From Actinomycetaceae bacterium (GTDB lineage Bacteria > Actinomycetota > Actinomycetes > Actinomycetales > Actinomycetaceae), in the NCBI GenBank assembly GCA_030540715.1, contig JAUNVQ010000011.1, forward strand, positions 1-64,000: DNA of 64,000 nt. Reading direction: 5' to 3'. The notes under the pieces were generated by a model that was not told where the DNA came from, did not search any database, and saw only the letters and a program-made list of their open reading frames with translations. The position numbers and the translations under genes are program-made. Every line of letters begins with the position of its first letter. Position 1 is the first letter of the stretch. Positions 17,371 to 27,400 of the stretch are shown here, piece by piece.

Positions 17371-18217
17371 GCTGTGAAGTCCTTTCGGTCATTAATGAAC
17401 GGCTCATCTTCATGCAGGTAAGCCTGCGAGCTTCCCAGGTAGAAACTATTGGCCCCCAACAAAGGCGTTAAGAGGTCGCTGCTGGGTAAATGTATAAGAA
17501 ATTAAAGTTTGGCGGGTGATACTTCACCCGCCAAACCTGTCACACACAATCCACTAGAGCTTGCGATAAAAATTGTTCTTTGCATCATGCCACTAGGTTC
17601 AATGCGATACATTCATGTAAACGCACATATTCTAGTCCACGGTATTTCCCAAGCCCTTAAAGAGGCGTATCCTCCATCAGACCATAGCACCGCTAAACGG
17701 CAACAGGTTATACAAGAAAAAATACCGGTGGAAATATGTGACATGTCGGGGAGACATTTTTATCTACACCAATAGTAACCCCTCATCCCACTTCATGTTT
17801 GTGACACCGCTCATAAATATATTATTTTTATGACCATTTCTCTTTCTACGTCGCCAAGAAAGATAAAAGTGCAGAATTTTAAATGGAAAAAATAAAATAC
17901 TATGGCTTATCTCACAATACTTGGGTATGATGCAACGTTCACACTTCCTACAACAAAGGACAGCATATATGCCAGCATACAGGGGCCTCCTGTATTGCAA
18001 ACACACGCTTTGGAACACAGCTCAAGACACTAACAAGACACCGGACACTTGCTGAAGCTAGCTCATGTAAGACGCTGCGGCGTGCCTCTGCAAAAGAACA
18101 AAGCATCGCGGAACAGTTGCCATCTCGGATGAATAGGGAACGCAAATACGGCCAATAGTAAAACAGATAAGAAACAACATCAGAAGTAGACAAGACCTAC
18201 ATCCATAAAAGAAAAAG
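17371..18217. other. Gene-poor, partly AT-rich region
   Basis: About 850 bp lack a supported gene. Short frames on both strands (17509-17775 +, 17764-18018 -, 17948-18193 -) have no ribosome-binding sites and look like noise. Structures include GCAGG-TAAG-CCTGC near 17414-17427, the 13-bp hairpin at 17507-17536 and ATACAGG/CCTGTAT with a 5-nt loop near 17976-17994. DNA from about 17810 to 17915 is markedly AT-rich compared with its surroundings. A small RNA on the minus strand is possible but not shown. Confidence 0.4.
17507..17536 (-). terminator. Perfect 13-bp hairpin with minus-strand T-rich tail
   Basis: GTTTGGCGGGTGA at 17507-17519 pairs perfectly with TCACCCGCCAAAC at 17524-17536 around the tetraloop TACT. 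On the minus strand it is followed by TTTAATTTCTT, so it reads best as a terminator for leftward transcription; on the + strand it also lies 136 bp after the lipoprotein gene. It may act in both directions. Confidence 0.65.
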
Positions 18218-18289
<72 letters not shown>

Positions 18290-18549
18290 TGAGCTTTTCA
18301 GCGCGATAAATACTTTAACAGACTTTACCCACATTCACCTAATTCACACAGAAACTTCTTTATCCTTGCAGGTCACGAAGTGGACATATTTTTTCGCTCC
18401 TACGGAACATCTGGCGTTGTTTTCTTACTGCCACGCATCTTCTTGACACCCACCATCACACGATTAACATAATGCGAACTATCGCCGTATATCCCAAGCA
18501 CTGTTAATGTCTTACCAGCAATAGTCCACGTATTTATTATCAAGATGCA

Positions 18550-19047
18550 TCAATAATCAAGGCCCACAGAATCTTTGACACGCTGGCGCAACCTTTCTAC
18601 CTCTTCGGCCTCTTGCCTCGTTAACGTACCAGCAATCGTCTCCCAATACCTTAATGAGGAATCGCTTTGACGAATAATCCCCATACGAATCATCACACCA
18701 GATTCACTACGGTGCTCAACATGAAGCACATGCGTTGATTCCAGAGCTTCACGCATTGTATGAAGAAAAATCTCACTAGGCGCATTTGTGCATTTGATTA
18801 CAGAATCATGTCTACCATATTCAATATACGACAGCTCTAAAGTGTCAGTTTCACTGTCCCACACCACTGCTTTGCAGCGGGACCACGGCTCGTTGAGCAC
18901 AGCTTTACCGGCTTCTACAACAACGATTCTTGCAGGCGAAACGCCCACTACGACATCATCTTTCGCCTCGAACACCTGTAGTCGCCTCAGCGGGTCTTCA
19001 AAGTAGCTGGCAACTGCTGCCCGCATGGTTTTCTGTTTCTGTTGCAT
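18550..19047 (-). CDS. Conserved-looking 165-residue protein of unknown function
   Basis: I do not recognise the family. The N-terminal part has alternating strands (VFEAKDDVVVGVSPARIVVVEAGK, read as QVFEAKDDVVVGV and ARIVVVEAGK; then EPWSRCKAVVWDSETDTLELSYIEYG) that resemble a small beta-rich PH-like fold. The C-terminal part is a charged helix (RQEAEEVERLRQRVKDS). There is no signal peptide or membrane segment, so it is cytosolic. The ATG at 19047 follows AAGGG at short spacing; a second Met seven codons in is an alternative. It lies between tRNA-Asn and a CAU tRNA and reads toward tRNA-Asn. A PH-domain role is only a guess from strand pattern. Confidence 0.6.
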   Translation of the reverse strand: MQQKQKTMRAAVASYFEDPLRRLQVFEAKDDVVVGVSPARIVVVEAGKAVLNEPWSRCKAVVWDSETDTLELSYIEYGRHDSVIKCTNAPSEIFLHTMREALESTHVLHVEHRSESGVMIRMGIIRQSDSSLRYWETIAGTLTRQEAEEVERLRQRVKDSVGLDY

Positions 19048-19104
19048 ACCCTTAAGCGTACTCGTAAGTAGAAATTTCGCCCACTTTCACGCTAAAGTAT
19101 ATGT

Positions 19105-19178
19105 GCCCCGATAGCTCAGTCGGTTAGAGCAACGAACTCATAATTCGTCGGTCCCGGGTTCAAGCCCCGGTCGGGGCA
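19105..19178 (+). tRNA. tRNA with CAT anticodon (elongator Met, or Ile2)
   Basis: The + strand folds into a 74-nt cloverleaf. The acceptor stem GCCCCGA pairs with TCGGGGC, with discriminator A. The D-arm is GCTC/GAGC. The anticodon stem ACGAA/TTCGT has loop CTCATAA. The T-arm is CCGGG/CCCGG with loop TTCAAGC. G1-C72 pairing rules out initiator fMet. C-G pairs at 4-69 and 5-68 resemble the tRNA-Ile2 type recognised by TilS in E. coli, so isoleucine identity is possible; elongator Met is the default call. Confidence 0.85.
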
Positions 19179-19236
19179 CTTTTCGTCTCATGACAGCAGC
19201 GTATCTACAACGAAAATCCGCTATTGTCGCTTCCTT

Positions 19237-21219
19237 TTACGGTAAGTCAAGATTTCGTTTTTGCTGTTCAAGACGTAAAAGATCCTCAAAAATCTCGCGA
19301 TACTGCTGACTTGATGAATGTGTTCGTCGCAACTGTGCCTGACGATCAGCTATTACACGATTCAGCCCCATTTTCATCACAGCATGTACAATCCCTTGCG
19401 AATAGTCACGAATACGCTTATTTTCATCTTGAGGTAGCGGGGCCACCATCAGTCCGCGAATAATCGGGTGAACCATTTGTGGCGCATTGTTAATAATTTC
19501 TTGGTGAAAACGCGTTGTTGCCGCATCTACAGCCTTTTGCTCTTCTGGAACAAAAGCTCTAGCCTGCTTCAATAGTTCCTTGAAACGATGTATTCCACCT
19601 GTTGCACGGACAGCCTCGTGGATCACCCGAAGCTTTGGCACAATAAATGCGTTATCGACACACTGGTCAAAATTGCTTCCAATCAAGTCGAAGGGTCTCT
19701 GTAAAACAACTTGAAGCGCTTGCTCTTCGGTTCGCACCACAGGATCATTACTTAAACCTGGTGTATATACGTGCCCTGCCTGCCCCCCATGGGACGCATT
19801 TCCCCCTTGTCGGCCTTGGTGCTGCGCCGCAAAACTAGCCCGCGCAGGGTGTACCCGACCATGCTGGCGGATAATACCGGCAACCTCACGTTCAGGCATA
19901 TTGACCCACCCTGCAACCTGGCGTACATATTCGTTACGTAAAGCATTGTCTTTAATACCGGCAACCACTGGGGCCACCGCTCTGGCCCCAGCCACACGGC
20001 CTTCAGCGGTAGATAAATCAACTGAGCGTAAAATGGTGTGAATCACGAACTCAAACAGGGGCTCTTTTGTATCAATCAGGTGACGCAGGGCGCTGTCGCC
20101 ACCACTATTCCACAGTTCGCAGGGGTCTTTTCCAGAAGATTCAATAGCCACATAGGTTTGAGCAGCAAACTTTTGGTCTTCTTGAAAGGCACGCAAAGCT
20201 GCTTTTCGGCCAGCCTCATCACCATCAAAAGTGAAAATAACCTGCCCGCCACTAGTTCGCCCAGATGACAACATCACCTGCTGTGACATGTCATCACGGT
20301 CACCCAACAATCTTCTAATAATGGCTACGTGATCGGCTCCAAATGCTGTTCCACATGTGGCAACAGCAGTTGTCAGCCCCGCCATATGGCAGGCCATCAC
20401 ATCGGTGTATCCTTCAACAATAATGACCTTACGTTGGTTGCTAATATCTTTCTTTGCCAGGTCAAGACCGTACAGTACATGTGATTTTTTATAAAGAGGT
20501 GTTTCGGGGGTGTTCAAATATTTTGGCCCATTGTCATCATCCGATAGTTTACGGGCACCAAAACCAACTGTTGTACCTGTGATATCACGTATTGGCCACA
20601 TAAGGCGCCCTCGAAAACGATCATATATTCCGCGCTGGCCCCGCGAAGCCAACCCTGAAGCCTCCAACTCAGGTTCAGTAAAACCATTTTTGCGTAGATG
20701 CCGTAACAGATTTTCCCAGCCTTGAGGCGCATAACCAACACCGAAGCGTTCCACTGCTTGGCGTTCAAAACCGCGTGCTTTCAAAAACTCTCTGGCCTGT
20801 TGAGCCTGTGGTGTACCAAGTTGTTCACGATAGAAAGTTTCAGCGACTTCATGTGCTTGAGCGATTCTTCGTCGAAGTGAGCCAGCTGAGGTGTCACGTG
20901 TGCGTGTAGATCCTTTTTCGTAGTGCAGTTGAAAACCCAGGCGTTCTGCCAGGTATTCTACGGCGTTAATAAAATCAAGGTGGTTGATTTTTTGTACAAA
21001 ATTGATGACGTCGCCGCCCTCGCCACATCCAAAACAATGCCATACGCCCAGCTCTGGTCGGACATGAAAACTAGGTGTTCTCTCATCGTGAAACGGGCAA
21101 AGCCCCTTAAGAGAACCGGAGCCCGCATTTTGCAGCTGAACATGCTCACGCACAATGTTGTCAATACGCGAACGTTGACGTACCTCGTCAATATCTTCGC
21201 GTTTAATCAGTCCAGCCAT
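19237..21219 (-). CDS. dnaG: DNA primase
   Basis: DnaG makes RNA primers at the replication fork. The 660-residue protein has the N-terminal CHC2 zinc finger (Cys41, His44, Cys62, Cys65 in CPFHDERTPSFHV and HCFGCGEGGD). The catalytic core contains RFRGRLMWPIRD and the Toprim centre VIIVEGYTDVMA (Glu269, Asp273) with FDGDEAG (Asp332, Asp334). A C-terminal helicase-interaction domain ends RLEQQKRNLDLP. Length is typical. No clear ribosome-binding site precedes the ATG. dgt lies 112 bp upstream on the same strand, the usual actinobacterial arrangement, so the two are likely co-transcribed. Confidence 0.96.
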   Translation of the reverse strand: MAGLIKREDIDEVRQRSRIDNIVREHVQLQNAGSGSLKGLCPFHDERTPSFHVRPELGVWHCFGCGEGGDVINFVQKINHLDFINAVEYLAERLGFQLHYEKGSTRTRDTSAGSLRRRIAQAHEVAETFYREQLGTPQAQQAREFLKARGFERQAVERFGVGYAPQGWENLLRHLRKNGFTEPELEASGLASRGQRGIYDRFRGRLMWPIRDITGTTVGFGARKLSDDDNGPKYLNTPETPLYKKSHVLYGLDLAKKDISNQRKVIIVEGYTDVMACHMAGLTTAVATCGTAFGADHVAIIRRLLGDRDDMSQQVMLSSGRTSGGQVIFTFDGDEAGRKAALRAFQEDQKFAAQTYVAIESSGKDPCELWNSGGDSALRHLIDTKEPLFEFVIHTILRSVDLSTAEGRVAGARAVAPVVAGIKDNALRNEYVRQVAGWVNMPEREVAGIIRQHGRVHPARASFAAQHQGRQGGNASHGGQAGHVYTPGLSNDPVVRTEEQALQVVLQRPFDLIGSNFDQCVDNAFIVPKLRVIHEAVRATGGIHRFKELLKQARAFVPEEQKAVDAATTRFHQEIINNAPQMVHPIIRGLMVAPLPQDENKRIRDYSQGIVHAVMKMGLNRVIADRQAQLRRTHSSSQQYREIFEDLLRLEQQKRNLDLP

Positions 21220-21331
21220 AGTGCTTATTTTAACGGCTTTCGCATCTACGCGTTACCCTTCACTGTTATTCACCTGGTTTGTCATCTACTAGCGCAGAGC
21301 AGCCAACACTCATATCATCCACGGAAAGTGC

Positions 21332-22606
21332 TTACGGGAAACGCGATACCATTCCCACCATTGACGCATGTTTCATTTGTGCGGAATGGTCTGTCATGGA
21401 GGCTACCTGGTCAATAATGGCCCGCAGGCGCTCACCGTCGTTATTGGCTTGGCGATAGGCAGTCAAAAATGGTTCCTCTAAATGTTGCTCACCTGTTTCT
21501 TCAAAAGCGCTGACCACGTCATACAAAATGGTACGCTGCTGCAAATACAGTGGCTCAAACTCTCGCGGAGCCATTACATAGGCCACTGCGGTGGCTTTCA
21601 ATAGCTGAATCTCGGCCTGAGTGTCACGCGGAACCACCAGGTCGCAGTCGTATCGGTGAAGTGGCTGATTGCCGTAGGTTTCGCGTGTCGCATTATGTAC
21701 CGCTGTACAAAAACGTCCGATAATCTGCGAGGTCACATCTTTAAGCTGTGCAAATGCACTATAGGATTCACTGTAATTATCCATCCACATGCCGTCTGTT
21801 ATAAGGCGGTCGGCTGCGGCATCAAGTTCATCGGCACTGATGTTGCCACCATACCAGGACGCTGAGGCTTCAAAGATTTTTTGCCGCTCGTCAGCGCTTA
21901 GCAGCACCGCGGGGTTTGCCAGGCGTTGCTGGATGGCATCTTCCACGTCATGTACCGAGTAGGCAATATCGTCACTAATATCCATAAGTTGCGCCTCTAA
22001 ACAACGTTTGTGGCGAGGCGCACGCTGGCGCATCCATTCAAAGATTTCCATATCGTCGGCGTAGACAGAATATTTTCGGCTTGATTTTTTAGGGTCGGGG
22101 CCTTCCCCACGTGCCCAAGGATATTTTGCAACAGCGTCAAGACTAGCGCGGGTCAAGTTCACACCCAGAGGGCGACGGTTTGGCCCTGTGACTTTCGGTT
22201 CAAGCCTTACCAGGATCCGCATTGTTTGCGCATTGCCTTCAAATCCACCAATATCTACACAAAGTTCGTTGAGTGCGCGCTCGCCGTTATGTCCAAAAGG
22301 TGGATGCCCTAAATCGTGCGCTAAACATGCTGTGTCCACCACATCAGGATCACAGCCCAAAGATTTTGCTAAAACGCGACCTACCTGTGATACTTCCAGT
22401 GAATGTGTAAGGCGTGTGCGAATAAAATCATCAGAGGACGGCCCCAGCACCTGCGTTTTTGCGCCTAGTCGTCGCAGTGCCGAGGAATACATAACGCGGG
22501 CTCGGTCACGTTCAAACTGGGTACGCGAGGCAGATTTACGGCTTTCTTTAAAGAACCGCTCGTTGTCGTGTGCGGAATAGATTGCGCTGGGTTGAGAAGT
22601 ATTCAC
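21332..22606 (-). CDS. dgt: dGTPase-like deoxyguanosinetriphosphate triphosphohydrolase (HD family)
   Basis: This 424-residue HD-domain enzyme is expected to hydrolyse dGTP (or other dNTPs) to the nucleoside and triphosphate, balancing nucleotide pools for replication. Metal ligands are visible as TRLTHSLEVSQVG (His68) and LAHDLGHPPFGHNGE (His97, Asp98). A later segment, MDISDDIAYSVHDVEDAI, completes the site. The opening RDRARVMYSSALRRL is a Dgt hallmark. Start is GTG at 22606 without an obvious ribosome-binding site. Its position directly upstream of dnaG matches other actinobacteria. Confidence 0.93.
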   Translation of the reverse strand: MNTSQPSAIYSAHDNERFFKESRKSASRTQFERDRARVMYSSALRRLGAKTQVLGPSSDDFIRTRLTHSLEVSQVGRVLAKSLGCDPDVVDTACLAHDLGHPPFGHNGERALNELCVDIGGFEGNAQTMRILVRLEPKVTGPNRRPLGVNLTRASLDAVAKYPWARGEGPDPKKSSRKYSVYADDMEIFEWMRQRAPRHKRCLEAQLMDISDDIAYSVHDVEDAIQQRLANPAVLLSADERQKIFEASASWYGGNISADELDAAADRLITDGMWMDNYSESYSAFAQLKDVTSQIIGRFCTAVHNATRETYGNQPLHRYDCDLVVPRDTQAEIQLLKATAVAYVMAPREFEPLYLQQRTILYDVVSAFEETGEQHLEEPFLTAYRQANNDGERLRAIIDQVASMTDHSAQMKHASMVGMVSRFP

Positions 22607-22892
22607 GCTGCCATTGTACTAGACACACATCTCACTTTAGCGTCGTGGCTTTTGTGACTATGGCTTTTGCATGCTCGTAGGGGAAAGGTAGTTTGTCTTA
22701 CCCATTGCGCATATCTTGGGACTATGTGAAATCTGCACTTACACCTGCCACGTCTGATGCTGCCGCTTTCAATCTATGCCACCTGACCTATCAACCACAT
22801 CAGTATCTGCCCAGCAACGAATCCCCCCCCTTCGTGATGCCTCCACGCTCTGACAGATGCACATACCACGGTCAACCACCAACCATCGTCGT

Positions 22893-24236
22893 CTAATACG
22901 GCAGTTCAGCGGCTTTAAGCATCTCCAGTGCGGGCCCATCAAGTTCACGGGAATCCAACCATCCGTAAGGCAGTTTTGGTGCCCTAGCACTTCCCTTGCG
23001 TCCACGCTCACCGTGGGCGGCCTCGGGATAGGCAACCGATGAATCAAGTTGCCCCAACAGTTGCGCCAACTCGTTGTAGCTACCTACCTTAGCCAGAGCT
23101 GCTCTCATGTGACCTCCCACAGGAAATCCCCGCATATACCAGCCAATGTGTTTCCGCATATCACGCATTGCATGGAACTCGTCACCGTCATGGTCAATCG
23201 CCAGTCGCGCGTGACGTAGCACTGTGTCACATACTTCCCCTAAAGTTGGTGCTACCTGGATATCCGCCCCTAACATTCGTGCCACAATATCGGTAAACAG
23301 CCATGGCCTTCCCTGGCATCCACGCCCTATCACAACACCTTTGCAACCAGTTTGTTCGATCATCGCCATGGCATCACTGCCTTCAAATACGTCACCATTA
23401 CCCAGTACAGGAATAGTCAATGCTTGGGTAAGCTCCGCAATTTTCTCCCAGTGGGCTCGCCCAGAGTAGCGTTGTTGTAAAGTGCGCGCGTGAAGGGTGA
23501 GGGCGGCAACCCCTTCGTCCTCAGAGATTTTTCCAACATCAAGGAACGTGACATGCTCGTTATCTATACCGATACGTGTTTTCACGGTCACGGGAACAGT
23601 AGAGGCTGGGTGGTCATGGTCGTTTCGCCATACCTCAAACCCCGCATTGGCTCCGCGAATAACCGCGCGAACAATATCACGCAGCAGGCTTGTTTTCCAT
23701 GGTAGTGCTGCTCCCCCACCTTTCCGTGTCACCTTGGGAACAGGGCAGCCAAAGTTAAGGTCAATATGGTCTGCATAGCCGCGCGAAGTCGCAATATAGG
23801 CCGCTTTTTCCATGACTGAGGGCACAACACCGTATAGTTGTACCGATTTAGGAAACTCGTCTTTGTCGGGGGTGATAAGTTCTACGGTGCGAGTGGTGTC
23901 TTCCACCAGTGCTCGCGAGGTGATCATTTCGCACACATACAGCCCAAGGGGTGCGTGTACGGGGGTTGACTGGGGTAACGTAACATTTGCCAGTGTGTAT
24001 CCGCGTGCGGCAGCTTCGCGACACATCCGACGAAACGGCGCATTTGTTACACCTGCCATAGGTGCCAATACCACAGGTAAGGTAACATCCATAGGTCCTA
24101 TACGCACTGGCTCCACAGTATTTTTTATCTGAGAGGGCGAAGTACTGGTTGCTGTGAGTGTGGGGATGGCTAAAGTCTTGGCAGCCCTATCTAATGGCTG
24201 ATTGTTACTGGCTGGCAAGTGTGGCGATATGCCCAT
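22893..24236 (-). CDS. dusB: tRNA-dihydrouridine synthase (DusB type)
   Basis: This 447-residue FMN enzyme reduces specific uridines in tRNA to dihydrouridine using NADPH. The FMN-binding opening is VVLAPMAGVTNAPFRRM (56-71). The catalytic cysteine is Cys164 in DLNFGCPVPKVTRKGGG. Later motifs are VKTRIGID, LTLHARTLQQRYSG, IPVLGNGDVFE and GVVIGRGCQGRPWLF. A 40-residue N-terminal Ser/Thr-rich extension and a C-terminal tail make it longer than the usual ~350. The ATG has AAAGGA 9 nt upstream. The YibE/F gene ends 27 bp upstream, so the two are probably in one transcript. Confidence 0.94.
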   Translation of the reverse strand: MGISPHLPASNNQPLDRAAKTLAIPTLTATSTSPSQIKNTVEPVRIGPMDVTLPVVLAPMAGVTNAPFRRMCREAAARGYTLANVTLPQSTPVHAPLGLYVCEMITSRALVEDTTRTVELITPDKDEFPKSVQLYGVVPSVMEKAAYIATSRGYADHIDLNFGCPVPKVTRKGGGAALPWKTSLLRDIVRAVIRGANAGFEVWRNDHDHPASTVPVTVKTRIGIDNEHVTFLDVGKISEDEGVAALTLHARTLQQRYSGRAHWEKIAELTQALTIPVLGNGDVFEGSDAMAMIEQTGCKGVVIGRGCQGRPWLFTDIVARMLGADIQVAPTLGEVCDTVLRHARLAIDHDGDEFHAMRDMRKHIGWYMRGFPVGGHMRAALAKVGSYNELAQLLGQLDSSVAYPEAAHGERGRKGSARAPKLPYGWLDSRELDGPALEMLKAAELPY

Positions 24237-24263
24237 AGAGTCTGTTCCTTTTGTTGCGGGGGC

Positions 24264-25712
24264 TTATTCTGTGTGATCGGTGCGGGTTTTGTGATGTCGT
24301 CGTTGTGCACGTGTTGGCCGCTTAGCACGCTGTTCATTGACTGGTTGCTGGTCGCTTGACTGGCTTGTATTAGCGCGTGTGTGTCCAGCGGACGGTCTGG
24401 TGAGGGGGCTTTGTGGTTTAGTCATAAAAGTCTCTGTTGCAGACCCAGCGTTTATCGCGGCGCGAGCTTGCACAGCTTTAGCTGTAGCTGGCTTTGCGGC
24501 TGCTGAAGAAGTGCTGGGAGCATCGTCTTTTTGAATCCATTTCACCAACATAACGCCAACGAATGTTGTGGCGGGAATGGCCAATACCAGGCCAATAGAG
24601 GCCACTAATGTGCGCACGATTTCTTCTGAAATATCAGCTGACATCAATAAATCCAATGCTGGCCGGTCAATCATAAACGCCAAAATTAGTGTTGGAAGCG
24701 CCGTACCCGCATAGGCAAACGCCAGTGTGTACACAGTGGAGGCAATATGGTCACGCCCAATACGCATAGCTCGTTGAAACAGATGCCACTTGGTCATACG
24801 CGGATTTGCTTCGTGAAGTTCCCATACTGCCGAAGCCTGCGTGATGGTAACATCATTAAGCGCACCCAAACCTGCAATAACAATCCCGCAGGTCAACATG
24901 GCTGTCAACGAGATTTTAGGGAAATATGTCATCAAGTTCAACGCGTCCTCGGATGATGCACCGGTAAGTCCGGCCTCGTGCACACCATACATCGCCAAAA
25001 GAGTAGTAAGCGCCAAACCTAAAAATGTTCCAATAAGCGCTGTTGTTGTGCGTATAGTGACACCGTGGGCCATGTAGACTGACAAAAACATCATTGCCGA
25101 GGCACCTACCAGGGTGACCAGCATCGGAGACTCCCCTGCCATCAGCGCGGGTACTACAAAGAAAATGATGACCAGCGATGACAGTAATAATCCAACGAGT
25201 GCCGCAAAACCACGTTTACCTGCAACTCCAACAACCAAGAAAAAATAGAGTAACGCCAATAAACCTATTGGCAGTGTTCGTTCAATATCCCAAAAGAGGT
25301 AGGGTGTTCCTGCAGTAATCGCGTTTGGGTCATATAGGAGCTTTACTTTTGTTCCCGCGACAACAGTTGCTTGATATTCCGGTGGCAAATGAACAGGGAC
25401 CACAAGCCCTGAACCCTCACCTTTTGTAATCTGGGCGCACACGGCAGACTGTAAAAGGTCACCGTCGATTTGCCCGCCAGCTAGTAAACATTGGGAAGCT
25501 GGTTTGTCAATGACGATGCCGCGAGCTTGGGTTACCCCTTTTGCTGCAGCAGGCACAACACCAATTTTGGAACGACCTCCTGGAAATAACACCAGCAAGC
25601 CAATAAGTGTAGCAATAAGCAGTGGAACAATAACTGCGGATAAGACAATCCGAGCCTTCCGCCGAATCTGCGGGTCAAGGTTCAGTTCTTCACTGTGATG
25701 GTGCATGTGCAT
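24264..25712 (-). CDS. YibE/F family multi-pass membrane protein
   Basis: This 482-residue protein has the YibE/YibF pattern: one N-terminal helix (about 24-46), an extracytoplasmic domain with a conserved LYDPN segment, then about seven transmembrane helices from 150 to 400 including LGALNDVTITQASAVWEL, the family's best-conserved stretch. The molecular function is unknown; related proteins in lactic-acid bacteria were linked to export or bacteriocin phenotypes. The N-terminus is His-rich (MHMHHHSEEL), which could bind metal (inference). A Pro/Ser/Arg-rich cytosolic tail of about 75 residues closes the protein. The ATG has AAGGA 7 nt upstream. dusB follows at 27 bp. Confidence 0.85.
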   Translation of the reverse strand: MHMHHHSEELNLDPQIRRKARIVLSAVIVPLLIATLIGLLVLFPGGRSKIGVVPAAAKGVTQARGIVIDKPASQCLLAGGQIDGDLLQSAVCAQITKGEGSGLVVPVHLPPEYQATVVAGTKVKLLYDPNAITAGTPYLFWDIERTLPIGLLALLYFFLVVGVAGKRGFAALVGLLLSSLVIIFFVVPALMAGESPMLVTLVGASAMMFLSVYMAHGVTIRTTTALIGTFLGLALTTLLAMYGVHEAGLTGASSEDALNLMTYFPKISLTAMLTCGIVIAGLGALNDVTITQASAVWELHEANPRMTKWHLFQRAMRIGRDHIASTVYTLAFAYAGTALPTLILAFMIDRPALDLLMSADISEEIVRTLVASIGLVLAIPATTFVGVMLVKWIQKDDAPSTSSAAAKPATAKAVQARAAINAGSATETFMTKPQSPLTRPSAGHTRANTSQSSDQQPVNEQRAKRPTRAQRRHHKTRTDHTE

Positions 25713-25901
25713 ATGCCTATCCTTTCACACACTGAATCCAGTTTCTTAGGATGATGGGTAATAAAACTATTCTCAAAGCGTGTTTACAGCGGCAACAGGC
25801 AACCAAACGCAGGGTAACCTGGTGAAACAGCACACACATTTCCCTCCCCATCGGCAAGGCTACAACCAGTGCTCACGTCACCCAGACTTCGGTACTTGCG
25901 G

Positions 25902-25936
25902 GTGTTCCTGGCTGTCAAAAGACCAGCCAGGAACAC
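25902..25936. terminator. Perfect 13-bp hairpin downstream of glyS
   Basis: GTGTTCCTGGCTG at 25902-25914 pairs perfectly with CAGCCAGGAACAC at 25924-25936 around a 9-nt loop. It lies about 75 bp after the glyS stop and upstream of the YibE/F gene, so it most likely separates the two transcripts. No T-tract follows on the minus strand. Confidence 0.6.
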
Positions 25937-26011
25937 TGACATGAGTTTGTTTATGCTCCCCCGATTATAGGAGGCAATGTGCCGAACCTGACCGACAATT
26001 AAATACCCTTG

Positions 26012-27400
26012 TTAGGCTAAACGTTCGGCCAAATAGGAAACAACATCATCAATACCGATGCGTTCTTGTTCCATAGTGTCACGATGCCGAATAGTAACGC
26101 AGCCATCCTCAACTGAATCAAAATCAAAGGTGATACAGAAAGGTGTGCCAATTTCATCTTGGCGGCGGTAACGCCTGCCAACGGCTCCAGCTTGGTCATA
26201 ATCTACGTTCCATAGACGACGCAGCTTCGCAGCCAGAGCCTTTGACGGCTCGGTGAGCTCAGGTTTACGCGATAGTGGCAATACGGCTGCCTTTACAGGG
26301 GCCAAGCGTGGGTCAAGTGCCAGCACAACGCGTTTATCAACGCCACCTTTTGTATTGGGTGCTTCATCTTCAGTATAGGCCTCAACAAGGAATGCCATAA
26401 GAGATCGCGTCAAACCAGCAGAAGGCTCAATCACATAAGGTACGTAACGCTCACCTGTTTGCTGGTCGTAATAGTCAAGTTTTTGACCGGAGTTTTCCAT
26501 GTGAACCCCAAGGTCATAATCTGTACGATTGGCAATGCCTTCAAGTTCACCCCACTGCGATCCCTGGAAGCCAAAAGTGTATTCCAGATCAACAGTGCGC
26601 TTCGAATAGTGCGATAGTTTTTCTTGAGGATGTTCGTATTGACGCAAATGTGACGGATCAATTCCAAGGTCGGTGTACCAATCAACACGTTCATCAATCC
26701 AGTATTGATGCCATTGTTCATCGGTTCCTGGTTCAACAAAGAATTCTAGTTCCATCTGTTCGAATTCGCGGGTACGGAAAATAAAGTTGCCCGGCGTGAT
26801 CTCGTTGCGGAATGATTTACCGATTTGGCCAATACCAAAGGGGGGTTTCATCCGCGCGGTAGTCATCACATTAGCGAAGTTAATAAAAATACCCTGTGCT
26901 GTTTCAGGGCGCATGTAGTGCAGTCCTTCTTCATTATCAACTGCACCCAAATATGTTTTTAACAATCCAGAAAAAGCGCGAGGTTCCGTATATTCCCCAC
27001 GATTCCCACAGTTTGGACATGGAATATCTGCTACATGAACTTCGTCCTCTGCAATATCATTTTTTACTGCGTAATGCTCAACAATTTCGTCTTCACGTAA
27101 ACGTTTATGACACGACAGGCATTCAATGAGCGGGTCAGTAAAGGCTTTCACATGACCTGACACTTCCCACACACGACGCGGTAAAATAACGGAAGAATCA
27201 AGCCCAACAACGTCATCACGTGAACGAACAATACGGTTCCACCATTCACGTTTAATATTTTCCTTAAGCTCAACTCCCAATGGGCCATAATCCCAGGCCG
27301 AGCGTGTACCGCCGTAAATATCTCCACAAGGGAAGACAAAACCACGGCGTTTGGCAAGATTAATAACGGCGTCAAGACGCTGTGAAGCTGTTAAAGCCAC
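26012..27400 (-). CDS. glyS: Glycyl-tRNA synthetase (single-chain class II type)
   Basis: This 462-residue class II enzyme charges tRNA-Gly; it is the homodimeric alpha2 type. Visible elements are the opening [25 protein letters not shown], read as FPCGDIYGG and [11 protein letters not shown], motif 2 [25 protein letters not shown] (core [17 protein letters not shown]), [21 protein letters not shown] and motif 3 [15 protein letters not shown] Cys-rich pair (ECLSCHKR and CPNCGNRG) suggests a zinc-like insertion. The anticodon-binding domain is at the C-terminus. The GTG start has AAAGGAG upstream. No T-box leader is seen. It is divergent from the Fur-family gene. Confidence 0.96.
   Translation of the reverse strand: MALTASQRLDAVINLAKRRGFVFPCGDIYGGTRSAWDYGPLGVELKENIKREWWNRIVRSRDDVVGLDSSVILPRRVWEVSGHVKAFTDPLIECLSCHKRLREDEIVEHYAVKNDIAEDEVHVADIPCPNCGNRGEYTEPRAFSGLLKTYLGAVDNEEGLHYMRPETAQGIFINFANVMTTARMKPPFGIGQIGKSFRNEITPGNFIFRTREFEQMELEFFVEPGTDEQWHQYWIDERVDWYTDLGIDPSHLRQYEHPQEKLSHYSKRTVDLEYTFGFQGSQWGELEGIANRTDYDLGVHMENSGQKLDYYDQQTGERYVPYVIEPSAGLTRSLMAFLVEAYTEDEAPNTKGGVDKRVVLALDPRLAPVKAAVLPLSRKPELTEPSKALAAKLRRLWNVDYDQAGAVGRRYRRQDEIGTPFCITFDFDSVEDGCVTIRHRDTMEQERIGIDDVVSYLAERLA

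Noticed and set aside
15707-17479. 13-bp direct repeats GTTAAGAGGTCGC flanking the lipoprotein gene as a mobile element boundary
   Set aside because: In a 64-kb window about 30 such 13-mer pairs are expected by chance; no transposase or terminal inverted repeats are present.
17509-18193. Short frames on both strands
   Set aside because: They overlap each other, have no ribosome-binding sites and do not resemble known families.
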